NCBI RefSeq assembly: GCF_002764115.1
Contig: NZ_CP017942.1
Coordinates: 257,001-321,000, forward strand
DNA length: 64,000 nt
From: Phyllobacterium zundukense
Lineage (GTDB): Bacteria > Pseudomonadota > Alphaproteobacteria > Rhizobiales > Rhizobiaceae
Direction of reading: 5' to 3'
Part shown: piece by piece, positions 1 through 7,901 of the stretch
Position numbering within the stretch: position 1 is the first letter of the stretch
Layout: the number at the start of each line of letters is the position of its first letter
The notes under the pieces: model-generated
Databases searched by the model: none
The model's input: the letters and a program-made list of their open reading frames with translations, nothing else
What the model was told of the DNA's origin: nothing
Made by a program: the position numbers and the translations under genes

Positions 1-2
1 AC

Positions 3-752
3 GCCGGGCAGTTTTTTGAAAGTGCTCAGGTGTCGTCCCATGCCGTGAGTGACCCTGCCCTTTCTACGGGTCAGCGCATTCTCGCCGCGGTCACGGCAAC
101 GCGAAACAAGATCGGAACCAACACCAATCTCGGTATTCTGCTGCTATGCGTTCCTCTGGCAAAGGCTGCTGAAACCGGCGACCCGGATCTGCAAGCAAGC
201 GTCACGACAACGCTTGAGAAATTGGGTATCGATGATGCACGCGACGTGTTTTCGGCAATTGTGCTGGCGCAGCCGGGCGGGCTCGGTTCTGCTCCGAAAC
301 ACGATGTGTCGATAGAGCCGGAAGTATCGCTCCTCGAAGCAATGCGGGAGGCTGCTGACCGGGACATGATTGCCCGGCAATATGTGACCGGGTTTGCCGA
401 CATTTTCACTGGCGGGCTCAAGGCGCACAAAGCTGCGGTCGACCGCGACGAGCGGGGGATGTGGCCTGCCGTTTTCATCTATCTGCACTTCCTGTCGGCC
501 TTTCCCGACAGCCACATCATCCGCAAGCATGGCAATCTCGTTGCCGAGAAAACACGCCAGGAAGGCGAGCGAAATCTCAGGCGCATTGAAGGTTTGACCG
601 ATGGAAAAGAGCGGGAAAAAGTACTTCTTGCTTTTGATGTGCAGCTCAAAGCCGACGGCATCAATCCAGGGACTTCCGCCGACCTGACAGTTGCCACGCT
701 TTTTGCATTAAAACTCAACTTGGCCTTGCATAATGTTGAGGTAAATGCTTGA
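3..752 (+). CDS. CitG/MdcB-like triphosphoribosyl-dephospho-CoA synthase family protein (5' end outside window)
   Basis: The frame is open back to the first bases of the window, and residues before the first possible start (GTG at 30) fit the family N-terminus, so the gene is cut by the window edge. The segment with the motif TNTNLGILLL followed by a helical C-terminal half matches the CitG/MdcB family, which transfers a phosphoribosyl group from ATP to dephospho-CoA. Members of this family are regularly found in bacterial H4MPT gene clusters, where the substrate is not established. It lies 156 bases upstream of fae on the same strand, so a role in H4MPT cofactor synthesis is an inference from context. 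True CitG is unlikely because no citrate or malonate decarboxylase genes are near. Confidence 0.75.
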   Translation, partial: AGQFFESAQVSSHAVSDPALSTGQRILAAVTATRNKIGTNTNLGILLLCVPLAKAAETGDPDLQASVTTTLEKLGIDDARDVFSAIVLAQPGGLGSAPKHDVSIEPEVSLLEAMREAADRDMIARQYVTGFADIFTGGLKAHKAAVDRDERGMWPAVFIYLHFLSAFPDSHIIRKHGNLVAEKTRQEGERNLRRIEGLTDGKEREKVLLAFDVQLKADGINPGTSADLTVATLFALKLNLALHNVEVNA

Positions 753-759
753 ATTTCGA

Positions 760-778
760 CAGCGGATTTCATCCGCTG
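760..778 (+). terminator. hairpin downstream of the CitG-like gene
   Basis: Perfect inverted repeat with 8-base arms (CAGCGGAT / ATCCGCTG) and a TTC loop, 8 bases after the stop codon. No T tract follows, so it could be a weak terminator or an RNA processing/stability element ahead of fae. Confidence 0.45.
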
Positions 779-908
779 CTATCTGGCCAACCGACCCCCA
801 ACTCAAGGGTGCTGCGAACAAGGATAGCTGTCCATCGAGAGTCGTGTCTCGAGAGGTACGGCGTCTTTGGACAAACCATTTGGGACCGCTATAGGGAGGA
901 ATTAGGCC

Positions 909-1415
909 GTGGCGAAAATCAATAAAGTTATGGTTGGCGAGTCGCTTATTGGCGACGGAAATGAAGTTGCGCATATCGATCTTCTGATCGGACCGCGAGG
1001 CAGCGCGGTCGAGTCGGCATTCTGCCATGCGTTGACGAACAACAAGGACGGATTCACCTCCCTTCTTGCCGTTATCGCACCGAACCTGGCATGCAAGCCG
1101 AACACCGTGATGTTCAACAAGGTTACGATCAAGGGCGCCAAGCAGGCGGTCCAGATGTTCGGACCTGCTCAGCACGCCGTTGCAAAGGCAGTTCAGGACA
1201 GTGTTGCCGATGGCACCATTCCGGCTGAAGAAGCTGACGACATTTTCATCTGTGTTGGCGTCTTCATCCATTGGGAGGCCGAAAGCGATGCCAAGATCCA
1301 GGACTTCAATTACCGTGCAACGAAGGAAGCCATCCAACGCGCAGTGACGGGCAAGCCGACTGCTGCGGAAGCAACCGCTCAGCGCGACTCTGTCAAGCAT
1401 CCGTTTAGCGCCTAG
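909..1415 (+). CDS. fae: formaldehyde-activating enzyme (5,6,7,8-tetrahydromethanopterin hydro-lyase)
   Basis: Condenses formaldehyde with H4MPT to give methylene-H4MPT, the entry step of cytoplasmic formaldehyde oxidation in methylotrophs. The 168-residue protein is full length for the family and shows its hallmarks: [17 protein letters not shown] near the N-terminus with the family's catalytic His (His22 here), [23 protein letters not shown] and GVFIHWEA. The GTG start is chosen because a strong Shine-Dalgarno (AGGGAGGAA) sits just before it and the N-terminus aligns with known Fae. It stands alone on the plus strand within the H4MPT island. It lacks the Hps fusion seen in some archaea and is the canonical fae type rather than the shorter fae-like paralogues. 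Confidence 0.97.
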   Translation: MAKINKVMVGESLIGDGNEVAHIDLLIGPRGSAVESAFCHALTNNKDGFTSLLAVIAPNLACKPNTVMFNKVTIKGAKQAVQMFGPAQHAVAKAVQDSVADGTIPAEEADDIFICVGVFIHWEAESDAKIQDFNYRATKEAIQRAVTGKPTAAEATAQRDSVKHPFSA

Positions 1416-1503
1416 ACAAGAGACAACCCCGCACAGAGCACGCCCTCTGGCGAACCGGATGGCCTGTTGCGCCGGTTGGCAAAACTTCTGGGTTTCTAGC
1501 ACG

Positions 1504-1540
1504 GAGAAAGGGGAGAAGGAGCACTCTTCCTCCCCTTCTC
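1504..1540. terminator. imperfect hairpin between convergent fae and HisA-like gene
   Basis: A purine-rich arm (GAGAAAGGGGAGAAGGA) and a pyrimidine-rich arm (TTCCTCCCCTTCTC) can pair with one or two bulges around a GCACTC loop. It lies in the convergent gap and overlaps the stop of the minus-strand gene, so it could serve both directions. No long T tract. Confidence 0.35.
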
Positions 1541-2258
1541 AACCGTGCCGGATGTTCTCGTTTTTCATCAGAGACGAAATCGCTTCCGGTGTCAGCGCGC
1601 CGTTGTGGAGCGACGTTGCTACGAGCGCAGCCGATATGCCCATTGTTTCCAGCCGTTCAAGATCATGCAGGCTACGTATACCTCCAGCAGCGATGACGGT
1701 TCGGTCTTCAGCGCGGCGCTTGATCTCTGCAAGACGATCGAAGTCCGGTCCCGCATTGGCGCCGATCCGGCCGAGAGTCATGACGATCACTCGGGATGGC
1801 CAATTCTCCGCGTCCTCGAGGATCGACCGGGGGCCTAGGAACTCGTCGCCGCGAAAATCAAGAGACAGGATCAGGCGCGGGTTTGTGCATAGCGTTGCGA
1901 GCACGGAAGGGTCTGTTTGGGACTCGGAACCCAGAACCGGCAAGATACCGGGCGTTGCGAGAATGGGCTCCAGTTGAGCCCTTTCACTGAAGCCTGCGTC
2001 GAGCCAGATATCGGACTTGGTAAGCAGTGGCATCAATTGGTTCAAGACATTCCGGGGCGATGGGCGGTCCTGTATTGAGTCGAGATCGGCAACGTAGAGA
2101 ACCGGAAAAGGATGGAGCGCACGCAGGCCGTTCGCCACGTCGAGGACATTGGCCGTCGAGCTGATCGGCGTTTCAATAGGCTGGTACGCATCGCGGTTAC
2201 CCATGCGGGCGCGAACGACGAGACCTTCTTTTATGTCGAGTACGGGAATGATATGCAC
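1539..2258 (-). CDS. HisA/HisF-family TIM-barrel protein of the H4MPT cluster
   Basis: About 239 residues when read from the GTG at 2258, which places the typical first beta strand (HIIPVLDIKEG) at the N-terminus. The half-barrel phosphate motifs of HisA are recognisable: YVADLDSI in the first half and VIAAGGIRSLHDL in the second. The family resembles the HisA/HisF-related proteins conserved in methanogens and H4MPT-using bacteria; their reaction is unknown. Genuine HisA is unlikely because there is no histidine operon here. The start lies only 27 bases from the start of the divergent MfnF-like gene, so the two genes share a very short promoter region or one has a different start; no strong Shine-Dalgarno supports the GTG. 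Confidence 0.75.
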   Translation of the reverse strand: MHIIPVLDIKEGLVVRARMGNRDAYQPIETPISSTANVLDVANGLRALHPFPVLYVADLDSIQDRPSPRNVLNQLMPLLTKSDIWLDAGFSERAQLEPILATPGILPVLGSESQTDPSVLATLCTNPRLILSLDFRGDEFLGPRSILEDAENWPSRVIVMTLGRIGANAGPDFDRLAEIKRRAEDRTVIAAGGIRSLHDLERLETMGISAALVATSLHNGALTPEAISSLMKNENIRHG

Positions 2259-2285
2259 TTGTCGAATCCAAGGAATGATGTGCCC

Positions 2286-3353
2286 ATGAAATCCCGATTT
2301 GCCAACGAAGGAAAGCCCCTGGTTACCGGCTGGGATCTGGGCGGTGCCCATCTGAAGATGGCCCAATGCCAGGACGGCAAGATTGTCTCGGCAAAAATCC
2401 TGAAAACGCCGCTTTGGCTCGGCGTCGATCAGTTGCGCGAAGCCCTGCGGGAACTTGGCCCCCTGCGCGTGGAGAACAATTTCAATGTCTTCACCATGAC
2501 CGGCGAACTCTCCGATACCTTCGCCTCACGCGATGCCGGAATTGCCAGTTTGCTCGACCTCGTCGAGGAAGAGTTCGGTGTGGCGAGTACGCTGATCTAT
2601 GCCGGTCGCGCCGGTTTTTGCGATGTGGGTTCAGCGCGTAGCCTTGGAGGTGATGTCGCATCGGCCAACTGGCACGCAACAGCTTCCCTGAGCGCGAAGC
2701 TCTCAGACACAGGACTCTTCGTCGACATGGGTTCGACCACGACGGACATCCTTGCACTCAAGAATGGCGAACTGGCCAATCATGGCTATTCCGATGCCGA
2801 GCGGCTTTTGACCGGCGAACTGGTCTATACCGGGTTTGCCCGCTCGGCTCTTATCGGCATCGCGGGTCTCGTCCCGGTACGAGGGCAGATGACGCCACTG
2901 ATGAACGAATATTTCGCCAATACCGCCGACCTTGGCCGCATCCTCGGTACGCTCGACGAAGCGGATGACAAATATCCGTCGGCCGATCGTCAAGCGAAAT
3001 CTGTCGCTGGATCGATCGCGCGGCTGGCGCGGATGGTCGGTCGTGACAGTGCTGATCTCGACGAGGATGAGTGGATCGACATCGCGCGGTGGTTCAGCGA
3101 ACACCAGCTGCGCATGATCCATGACGCCGCATTCCGCGTCGCACGCAATCTCTCGCCGGACCGCACGGCGCCGGTGATCGGTGCAGGCATCGGACGCCCG
3201 CAGATCAAAGAGCTCGCGAAGCGCCTTGAACGGCCTTACTTGGATTTCGGTTCGCTGATCCCTGCCACAGAGGACGCCCGGGACGACGCCAGCAAGGCAG
3301 CGCCTGCAGCAGCGGTCGCTTTGCTAGGTTCAATGCATCTGCAGGGAGCATAG
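2286..3353 (+). CDS. MfnF-like methylofuran/methanofuran biosynthesis protein (hydantoinase A/oxoprolinase fold)
   Basis: Start ATG at 2286 follows an AAGGA box and gives 355 residues; the open frame extends further upstream but overlaps the divergent gene. The ATP-fold motifs of hydantoinase A-type proteins are visible: GWDLGGAHLK at the N-terminus, VDMGSTTTDI about one third in, and a late GAGIGRPQIKELA. This is the family annotated as H4MPT-linked C1 transfer pathway protein. Archaeal homologues (MfnF) join the furan amine to tyramine-glutamate in methanofuran synthesis. Methylofuran, used by the bacterial Fhc complex, needs the equivalent step, and mfnE and mfnB homologues lie nearby. Substrate in this organism is inferred. 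Confidence 0.8.
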   Translation: MKSRFANEGKPLVTGWDLGGAHLKMAQCQDGKIVSAKILKTPLWLGVDQLREALRELGPLRVENNFNVFTMTGELSDTFASRDAGIASLLDLVEEEFGVASTLIYAGRAGFCDVGSARSLGGDVASANWHATASLSAKLSDTGLFVDMGSTTTDILALKNGELANHGYSDAERLLTGELVYTGFARSALIGIAGLVPVRGQMTPLMNEYFANTADLGRILGTLDEADDKYPSADRQAKSVAGSIARLARMVGRDSADLDEDEWIDIARWFSEHQLRMIHDAAFRVARNLSPDRTAPVIGAGIGRPQIKELAKRLERPYLDFGSLIPATEDARDDASKAAPAAAVALLGSMHLQGA

Positions 3354-3359
3354 TCCCAT

Positions 3360-3971
3360 CTAAATATGGCCTCCGTGGTGATGCACCACCGCATCCTTGC
3401 CTTTTGCATCGGCAGCATCGCGGTGATCCTTGACCCGCTGCATGAGCCATGACCAGGCCTCTTGTTCGTCGGGCCCCGCGGTCTTCTCGATGGCTATGGT
3501 CAGATAGGCGATTTCCGCATCTATTTTCTCCGGAGAAAGCATATGCAGCCGGCTGACCAGGATAGCGAGCTCGAGCACGGCGGCCTTGGCGCGATTGAGT
3601 CCCGTAAAGGGGGCGTGCGTCGCTTCCGAAACCACCTTGCAAAAATGGAGTGGGCGCAAGCCATCATCGTTGACTGAGACGACCTTGAGTACCGAATGGC
3701 TGAGCGCAGACTGAAGTCGCGGCACCGGGCAATTCTTGACGGCAACGGTCGGCCAATCCTTGCGCCCGGTCAGGCAGCCGGCAAAGACCAGCATATCGTC
3801 CGTGTAATTGGCGATCGCATAGGGAACAGTAGCCAGATTTTCCAGCGTCTTTGAAGGGCGAAACGGGGCGATAATCCAGCCATCGTCTTGCTGGATAATG
3901 CCGAGCGGGGCGATATGGGCGATGCCCCGGACATCGACCGTCGTTACGATAGTCTCCCTGATGTAGGTCAT
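3360..3971 (-). CDS. DUF447-domain protein of the H4MPT cluster
   Basis: A 203-residue protein beginning MTYIRETIVTTVDVRGIAHIAP, the pattern of the DUF447 family, which is shared by methanogens and H4MPT-using methylotrophs. The N-terminal half suggests a flavin-reductase-like split barrel; no catalytic residues can be assigned. The C-terminus ends in a His-rich tail (VVHHHGGHI). It is the last gene of a five-gene operon, with its start overlapping the stop of the DHPS-like gene by 4 bases. A function in H4MPT or methylofuran metabolism is inferred only from this constant association. Confidence 0.75.
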   Translation of the reverse strand: MTYIRETIVTTVDVRGIAHIAPLGIIQQDDGWIIAPFRPSKTLENLATVPYAIANYTDDMLVFAGCLTGRKDWPTVAVKNCPVPRLQSALSHSVLKVVSVNDDGLRPLHFCKVVSEATHAPFTGLNRAKAAVLELAILVSRLHMLSPEKIDAEIAYLTIAIEKTAGPDEQEAWSWLMQRVKDHRDAADAKGKDAVVHHHGGHI

Positions 3972-5368
3972 GGCGCCACATCCTTCTTCGTTCGCAATGT
4001 GTGGCCTGCTTCGGCCAGTCGCGTGCGGTCTTGTTGCTTCTCCGGCGCCGCCGCACCCCAGGCGAGCGGTTCGTCCTGTGCGTAGCGCTTGCCCAGCTTC
4101 CAGGCGATTTCGGCCTTGGTCAGCTCTGCACCCAGATAGAAAGCATGCGCCCCGTCGCCTTCAACGCCGAGGCCCGGGAAAAGTTCAAATGCATCCCTGG
4201 ATACCTGGTGGCCCTTGCCATTGAAGATATGGACGCCGTCCGGTGCGGTCATGATGCGGAAATTGGCATCGCGCACATCATCGGCGAGTGCGTCGATATC
4301 TTCGATACTGTTGGGATACGGCTTGCGGTCGTGGATCTGCAACAGGCCGGCATCATAGCCGCGCGGCAGAGCATGGTCCTGCTTGGCCGCGAACATGATG
4401 CGGCGAGCGCGATCATGTTCCTCGACCGTGCGCACCGTGTGCGGGCTGACATTGACCACCAGCACATTGCCGATCGACAGCTCGGAGCAAAGACCGGCAA
4501 GGATTGCCGTTACACCAGACGAATCCGCATCGGTGAGTTCCGTCAGATTGCCTGTGCCCATCATCATTTCGACATTGGGCCAACGGCGTCGCGCTTCTAG
4601 GAAGCGTCCGAGCGATGCAGCAAAGCCAAAGTGAATGGGATCGAGCACTGGGTCGGCGATGAAGGAAATATTCGCAGCCTTCGCAGCATCGATGGCACGG
4701 CCAAGCGAGTTGAGGTCGCCCGGAATGGCCGGGATGAGAATTGGTGTAACGCCGTATTTGATGGCGATGCCGATCGTTTCCTCAGTAAGACTGAGAAGAT
4801 AGTCTGCGCCGGCAGCAGCACCGGTTTCGAGTTCTTCAAGGTTCGCCGAATCGACGCTGACGGAAAGGCCCTGTTGCTTGAGCAGGCGAACGGCTTCGGC
4901 AAGGTGCGGAAACGGCGTTTCCGGAAGACAGCCAAGGTCGATGACATCAGCTCCGGCAGCTGCCAGCGTTGCAGCACGCTGCCTCAACGCATCAAGTGAC
5001 AGCGCCGAGGCGTCGACGATTTCCGCGAAGATGCGCATCTCATGCCGCGAAAGGTCAACCGGTTTGCCAACCCGCCCGAGAAAAACCGGCAAATCAGCAA
5101 CTTCGTCGGGCCCGCGCACGAAAGGAACCTCGAACCGCTCGCTCAGCCGGTCAAGATCGCCCCTGTAGCGGCCGGGAAGAATAACCCTGTCGGCAGTGAC
5201 AGGCGGCTTCAGGCGACGGGAAATGATCTCCTCGGTCATGAGCGCCGCAACTTTCACACCGATATCAATGATCTCATAGGAGAACGCCGTCTGCCCAAGG
5301 TCTGCCAGAACCCGTTCCAACCTTGATCGGGCCAGATGCCCGGTCAGAAACAACAGACGCTCAGCCAT
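3968..5368 (-). CDS. dihydropteroate synthase-like (DUF6513/TIM-barrel) protein of the H4MPT cluster
   Basis: Read from ATG 5368 (start overlapping the dmrB stop by 8 bases), 466 residues: MAERLLFLTGHLA opens an N-terminal domain of about 160 residues, followed by a pterin-binding TIM barrel with a DVIDLG strand, VSVDSANLEELETG and FIADPVLDPIHFG, then a C-terminal extension. The open frame continues upstream but those residues look random. Homologues occur in methanogens and methylotrophs as 'dihydropteroate synthase-related'. In H4MPT synthesis a DHPS-type reaction joins the pterin to the ribosyl-aminobenzene phosphate, so this is a reasonable candidate for that or a related step, but it is not ordinary FolP. 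Confidence 0.8.
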   Translation of the reverse strand: MAERLLFLTGHLARSRLERVLADLGQTAFSYEIIDIGVKVAALMTEEIISRRLKPPVTADRVILPGRYRGDLDRLSERFEVPFVRGPDEVADLPVFLGRVGKPVDLSRHEMRIFAEIVDASALSLDALRQRAATLAAAGADVIDLGCLPETPFPHLAEAVRLLKQQGLSVSVDSANLEELETGAAAGADYLLSLTEETIGIAIKYGVTPILIPAIPGDLNSLGRAIDAAKAANISFIADPVLDPIHFGFAASLGRFLEARRRWPNVEMMMGTGNLTELTDADSSGVTAILAGLCSELSIGNVLVVNVSPHTVRTVEEHDRARRIMFAAKQDHALPRGYDAGLLQIHDRKPYPNSIEDIDALADDVRDANFRIMTAPDGVHIFNGKGHQVSRDAFELFPGLGVEGDGAHAFYLGAELTKAEIAWKLGKRYAQDEPLAWGAAAPEKQQDRTRLAEAGHTLRTKKDVAP

Positions 5369-5912
5369 CGCCTGCGATCGCTTTCTGGCGATCAGCGATC
5401 GCCGCTTGCAGCTCGGCAAGCGATTCAACGACATGTGTGCGCTCATATGTCTTGAGCCGTGCGGTGTTTTCGAGATCGATCGGGCGGGGGTAGACCTTGA
5501 CCATACCGCCCGGCGCCATGGTTTCAAGTTCGGGCGCCGTATCGCAGGCAAAGACGATCGACGGTACCAGACACTTGCCCGCCTGCGCATAGACGTTGGT
5601 CGGCAGCGAGTCGGAAATCCCGACCACGCATTTCGCCACTGTGTTCGATGTTGCGGGTGCAATTACCGCCGTATGATAGACGCCGTGGTAGAAACCGCCG
5701 ATCGGAATGGAGCTTGCCGTCTTGTCGTGCAATACCCGCATGGTTTCCGGAAAATCGAGTTTCAGCCCGTACATGCGCAGCACTTCATTCGCTGCCTTTG
5801 AGACAAAGACATCGCAATGCTCCAGCGTGCGTATCAGATCAAAACTTTCCACGAAGAAATGGCCCGAGCCGGTCAGCGCCCACGCCCAGCGCGGTGTATG
5901 AAGTCGTGTCAT
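5361..5912 (-). CDS. dmrB: archaeal-type dihydromethanopterin reductase / flavoprotein
   Basis: A 183-residue flavoprotein with the fold of phosphopantothenoylcysteine decarboxylase-like enzymes: MTRLHTPRWAWALTGSGHF at the N-terminus, a central VIAPATSNTVAKCVVGISD segment that would bind FMN, and a cysteine-containing late segment (SIVFACDTAP). This matches the bacterial homologues of the archaeal flavoprotein DmrB, which reduce dihydromethanopterin to H4MPT in Burkholderia-type methylotrophs. Methylobacterium uses the unrelated DmrA instead. The gene overlaps mfnE by 4 bases upstream and the DHPS-like gene by 8 bases downstream, supporting a role in H4MPT synthesis. The symbol rests on family resemblance, not on an alignment. 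Confidence 0.78.
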   Translation of the reverse strand: MTRLHTPRWAWALTGSGHFFVESFDLIRTLEHCDVFVSKAANEVLRMYGLKLDFPETMRVLHDKTASSIPIGGFYHGVYHTAVIAPATSNTVAKCVVGISDSLPTNVYAQAGKCLVPSIVFACDTAPELETMAPGGMVKVYPRPIDLENTARLKTYERTHVVESLAELQAAIADRQKAIAGDG

Positions 5913-6547
5913 TGCGCAACGAATCCTTCGGCGGCCATTCTGTACTGCATGATCATGCGTCCGGGGATAGATGCCAAGGGCAAATCGAGCAAATCCAACG
6001 CCTGGGGACCCGCGACGTGAACGCGTGTGCCCTCACACAGCATGGCAGGCAGCAGGCTATCGACGATGCCCGCTTCGGCAAGATCCGTAACGCTGGCATA
6101 GTGCTGATACTCGTCAGTCTGCTTGATCAGCAGGAGTGAATTGAAGCGCAACTGTCCACACAGCCAGGCACTGAGTGAATCCGAGGTGACATCCCAGGAA
6201 CAGGGAATATCCGATGCGTCAATCGTCATAAAGGATGGAAGCCACACGGGCATGTTCCCCGCGTCAAGCACCTCATGAATTTCGACGACCGAGCGGGCAG
6301 GCTGCAGGCGCGTGTTACGGTCCGCAATGGCAATGCCGAACTGATCCATGGCGAGTATCGCCATCGCATGAGCGGCCTTATCCGAATAGGCCAGGCGCTT
6401 CTGCGAAACCCTGACCTGATCAGCGAAGGGACCACCACCAGGCACGATGACGAGCGGAAAGGCGGCGGTCGCCAAGACCTCGATCCAGCGCTGCATTTCC
6501 TCCTGACCCGCCGTGCTTCCTCCCAGTTTCACGACGAGTGGCTTCAT
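5909..6547 (-). CDS. mfnE: MfnE-like amino acid kinase family protein, methylofuran biosynthesis
   Basis: 212 residues with amino acid kinase motifs: VVKLGGS at the N-terminus, VIVPGGGPFAD around residue 35 and a C-terminal VHVAGPQALDLL. Archaeal MfnE phosphorylates aminomethylfuran phosphate to the pyrophosphate used by MfnF. Here the gene sits between the MfnB-FolB fusion and dmrB, with 4-base overlaps on both sides, and an MfnF homologue is 3 kb away, so the same step in methylofuran synthesis is likely. It is shorter than glutamate-5-kinase or aspartokinase and lacks PUA or ACT domains. Confidence 0.8.
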   Translation of the reverse strand: MKPLVVKLGGSTAGQEEMQRWIEVLATAAFPLVIVPGGGPFADQVRVSQKRLAYSDKAAHAMAILAMDQFGIAIADRNTRLQPARSVVEIHEVLDAGNMPVWLPSFMTIDASDIPCSWDVTSDSLSAWLCGQLRFNSLLLIKQTDEYQHYASVTDLAEAGIVDSLLPAMLCEGTRVHVAGPQALDLLDLPLASIPGRMIMQYRMAAEGFVAQ

Positions 6548-7740
6548 GACGAGGCGCCCTTCCTGCCTCCGTGTGCGTGTACCGGCTCGGCCTTGCCTGG
6601 GGAATGCCTGGACCGTGTCGAGTTCCTTGCGTCGTTTTTCCGCTCGATTTCGACACCAACACCGCCAGGTCCAAGTTCAAGCTTCTCGGCTCGTACCACC
6701 ACGCGGGTTACGCGCGGATTGTCCAGTACGAATGCCGCCACCTGCTCCGCCAGCGTCTCGGCCAGCTCGACATGTCCTTGCGCGACAATGGCCCGGATGC
6801 CATCCATGATGAGATCGTAGGAAACGACATGGCGCATGTCTTCCGGATTGCGCGTCACCCGCAAGACATCAGCCGTTACGTCAAAACGCACTTTCTGCGA
6901 CTTGCCGTGCTCGAAACTATAGGCGCCTATCTGTACCGGCAGAACAAAATCACGGACGAAAATCTTGTCGGTGCCAAGCCCTGCTTCGGCTGGATCAGGG
7001 AAATAGCCGCGCGCTGCCAGGAGCTTGTAGTCGACTCCGGTTGGTGCCCCCAGCCCCTGTGCTTCGGGTATCAGCGCCCGTATCTTAGTGGTCGCCTGCG
7101 CATCGATGGGCGAGTTACGGCCGAGCCCGGCGCACAGTGCTCCGCGAAAGCCGAGAAAGTCCGGCTTGAAAGCCAGCAGCCTTGGCACATCTGGCGCCTC
7201 GAGCGACCCCGCGACACCGGACATCAATCGATGCGACTGGCAATCCTTGACGAAATGGCCAATCTGGTCGGGCGTCATGTGATCAAGCAGCCGGCCTGCG
7301 GACTTGTTGGCTGTGTCGATCATCACGCCGTGAAAACCGGCCGCTGCAAATCGTTCAGGCAAGTCGTCGTCATATTCGTTCCGGTGGTCAGCGAAGAGAA
7401 CGGCAATCAATTTTTTGTGCGAGGTGAGCGGCTTCACCACCTCCACGCAAGCAGCCAATTGGTCAGAGGGAAAGAAGCCGATTTTGATGAAGTCCACTCC
7501 CGTCGCAGCAATTTCTTCCACCTTGCGGCGAATGATTTCAGGCTGCATGGGAAGATCGCCACATGCGGCGCTGACGGGCCGTCTGCCGGAAATAAATTCG
7601 ATAACTTCCAAGAGCTTGTCCGCTTCAACCGCTCCCAGCGCCCCGTTTGCGGGGTCCTTCAGATCAATAATATCCGCACCATTCTGAAAGACGATTTCCG
7701 CTTCCTGCCGGTTCCGCACACTCGCCAGCATTTTGGTCAT
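6544..7740 (-). CDS. mfnB: MfnB-type furan synthase fused to a dihydroneopterin aldolase-like (FolB) domain
   Basis: From ATG 7740, 398 residues in two parts. Residues 1-230 are the MfnB (DUF556) family: ADIIDLKDPANGALGA contains the Lys expected to form the Schiff base, then DFIKIGFF, LIAVLFAD and GVMIDTANKSAG. In archaea MfnB condenses two glyceraldehyde-3-phosphates to the furan core of methanofuran. Residues about 265-380 are FolB-like: FVRDFVLPVQIGAYSFE resembles the aldolase opening, and VVRAEKLELGPGGVGVEI its end, suggesting a pterin-side reaction. The protein thus may join the furan and pterin branches of C1-cofactor synthesis. It heads a five-gene operon in which every junction overlaps. 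The start was chosen over a 15-codon longer reading because the N-terminus MTKMLASVRN fits the family. Confidence 0.85.
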   Translation of the reverse strand: MTKMLASVRNRQEAEIVFQNGADIIDLKDPANGALGAVEADKLLEVIEFISGRRPVSAACGDLPMQPEIIRRKVEEIAATGVDFIKIGFFPSDQLAACVEVVKPLTSHKKLIAVLFADHRNEYDDDLPERFAAAGFHGVMIDTANKSAGRLLDHMTPDQIGHFVKDCQSHRLMSGVAGSLEAPDVPRLLAFKPDFLGFRGALCAGLGRNSPIDAQATTKIRALIPEAQGLGAPTGVDYKLLAARGYFPDPAEAGLGTDKIFVRDFVLPVQIGAYSFEHGKSQKVRFDVTADVLRVTRNPEDMRHVVSYDLIMDGIRAIVAQGHVELAETLAEQVAAFVLDNPRVTRVVVRAEKLELGPGGVGVEIERKNDARNSTRSRHSPGKAEPVHAHGGRKGASS

Positions 7741-7901
7741 GGACGTGCCCTGTCGTAGCGATGAAGAATCTCGTCCGTCGGCCAAGAAAAGCTGACAAGG
7801 AGGGTTGAGATTATTGCGGGGTTGTTTAAAAACACTCTGGGCACCTCTGTTCTTAAGCGATCGCCATCACGTGAATGGCGGCATATCTGAATGGTATGGT
7901 C

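Noticed and set aside
6571..7758. 395-codon open frame opposite the MfnB-FolB gene
   Set aside because: Antisense shadow of a clear conserved gene; translation shows no family motifs.
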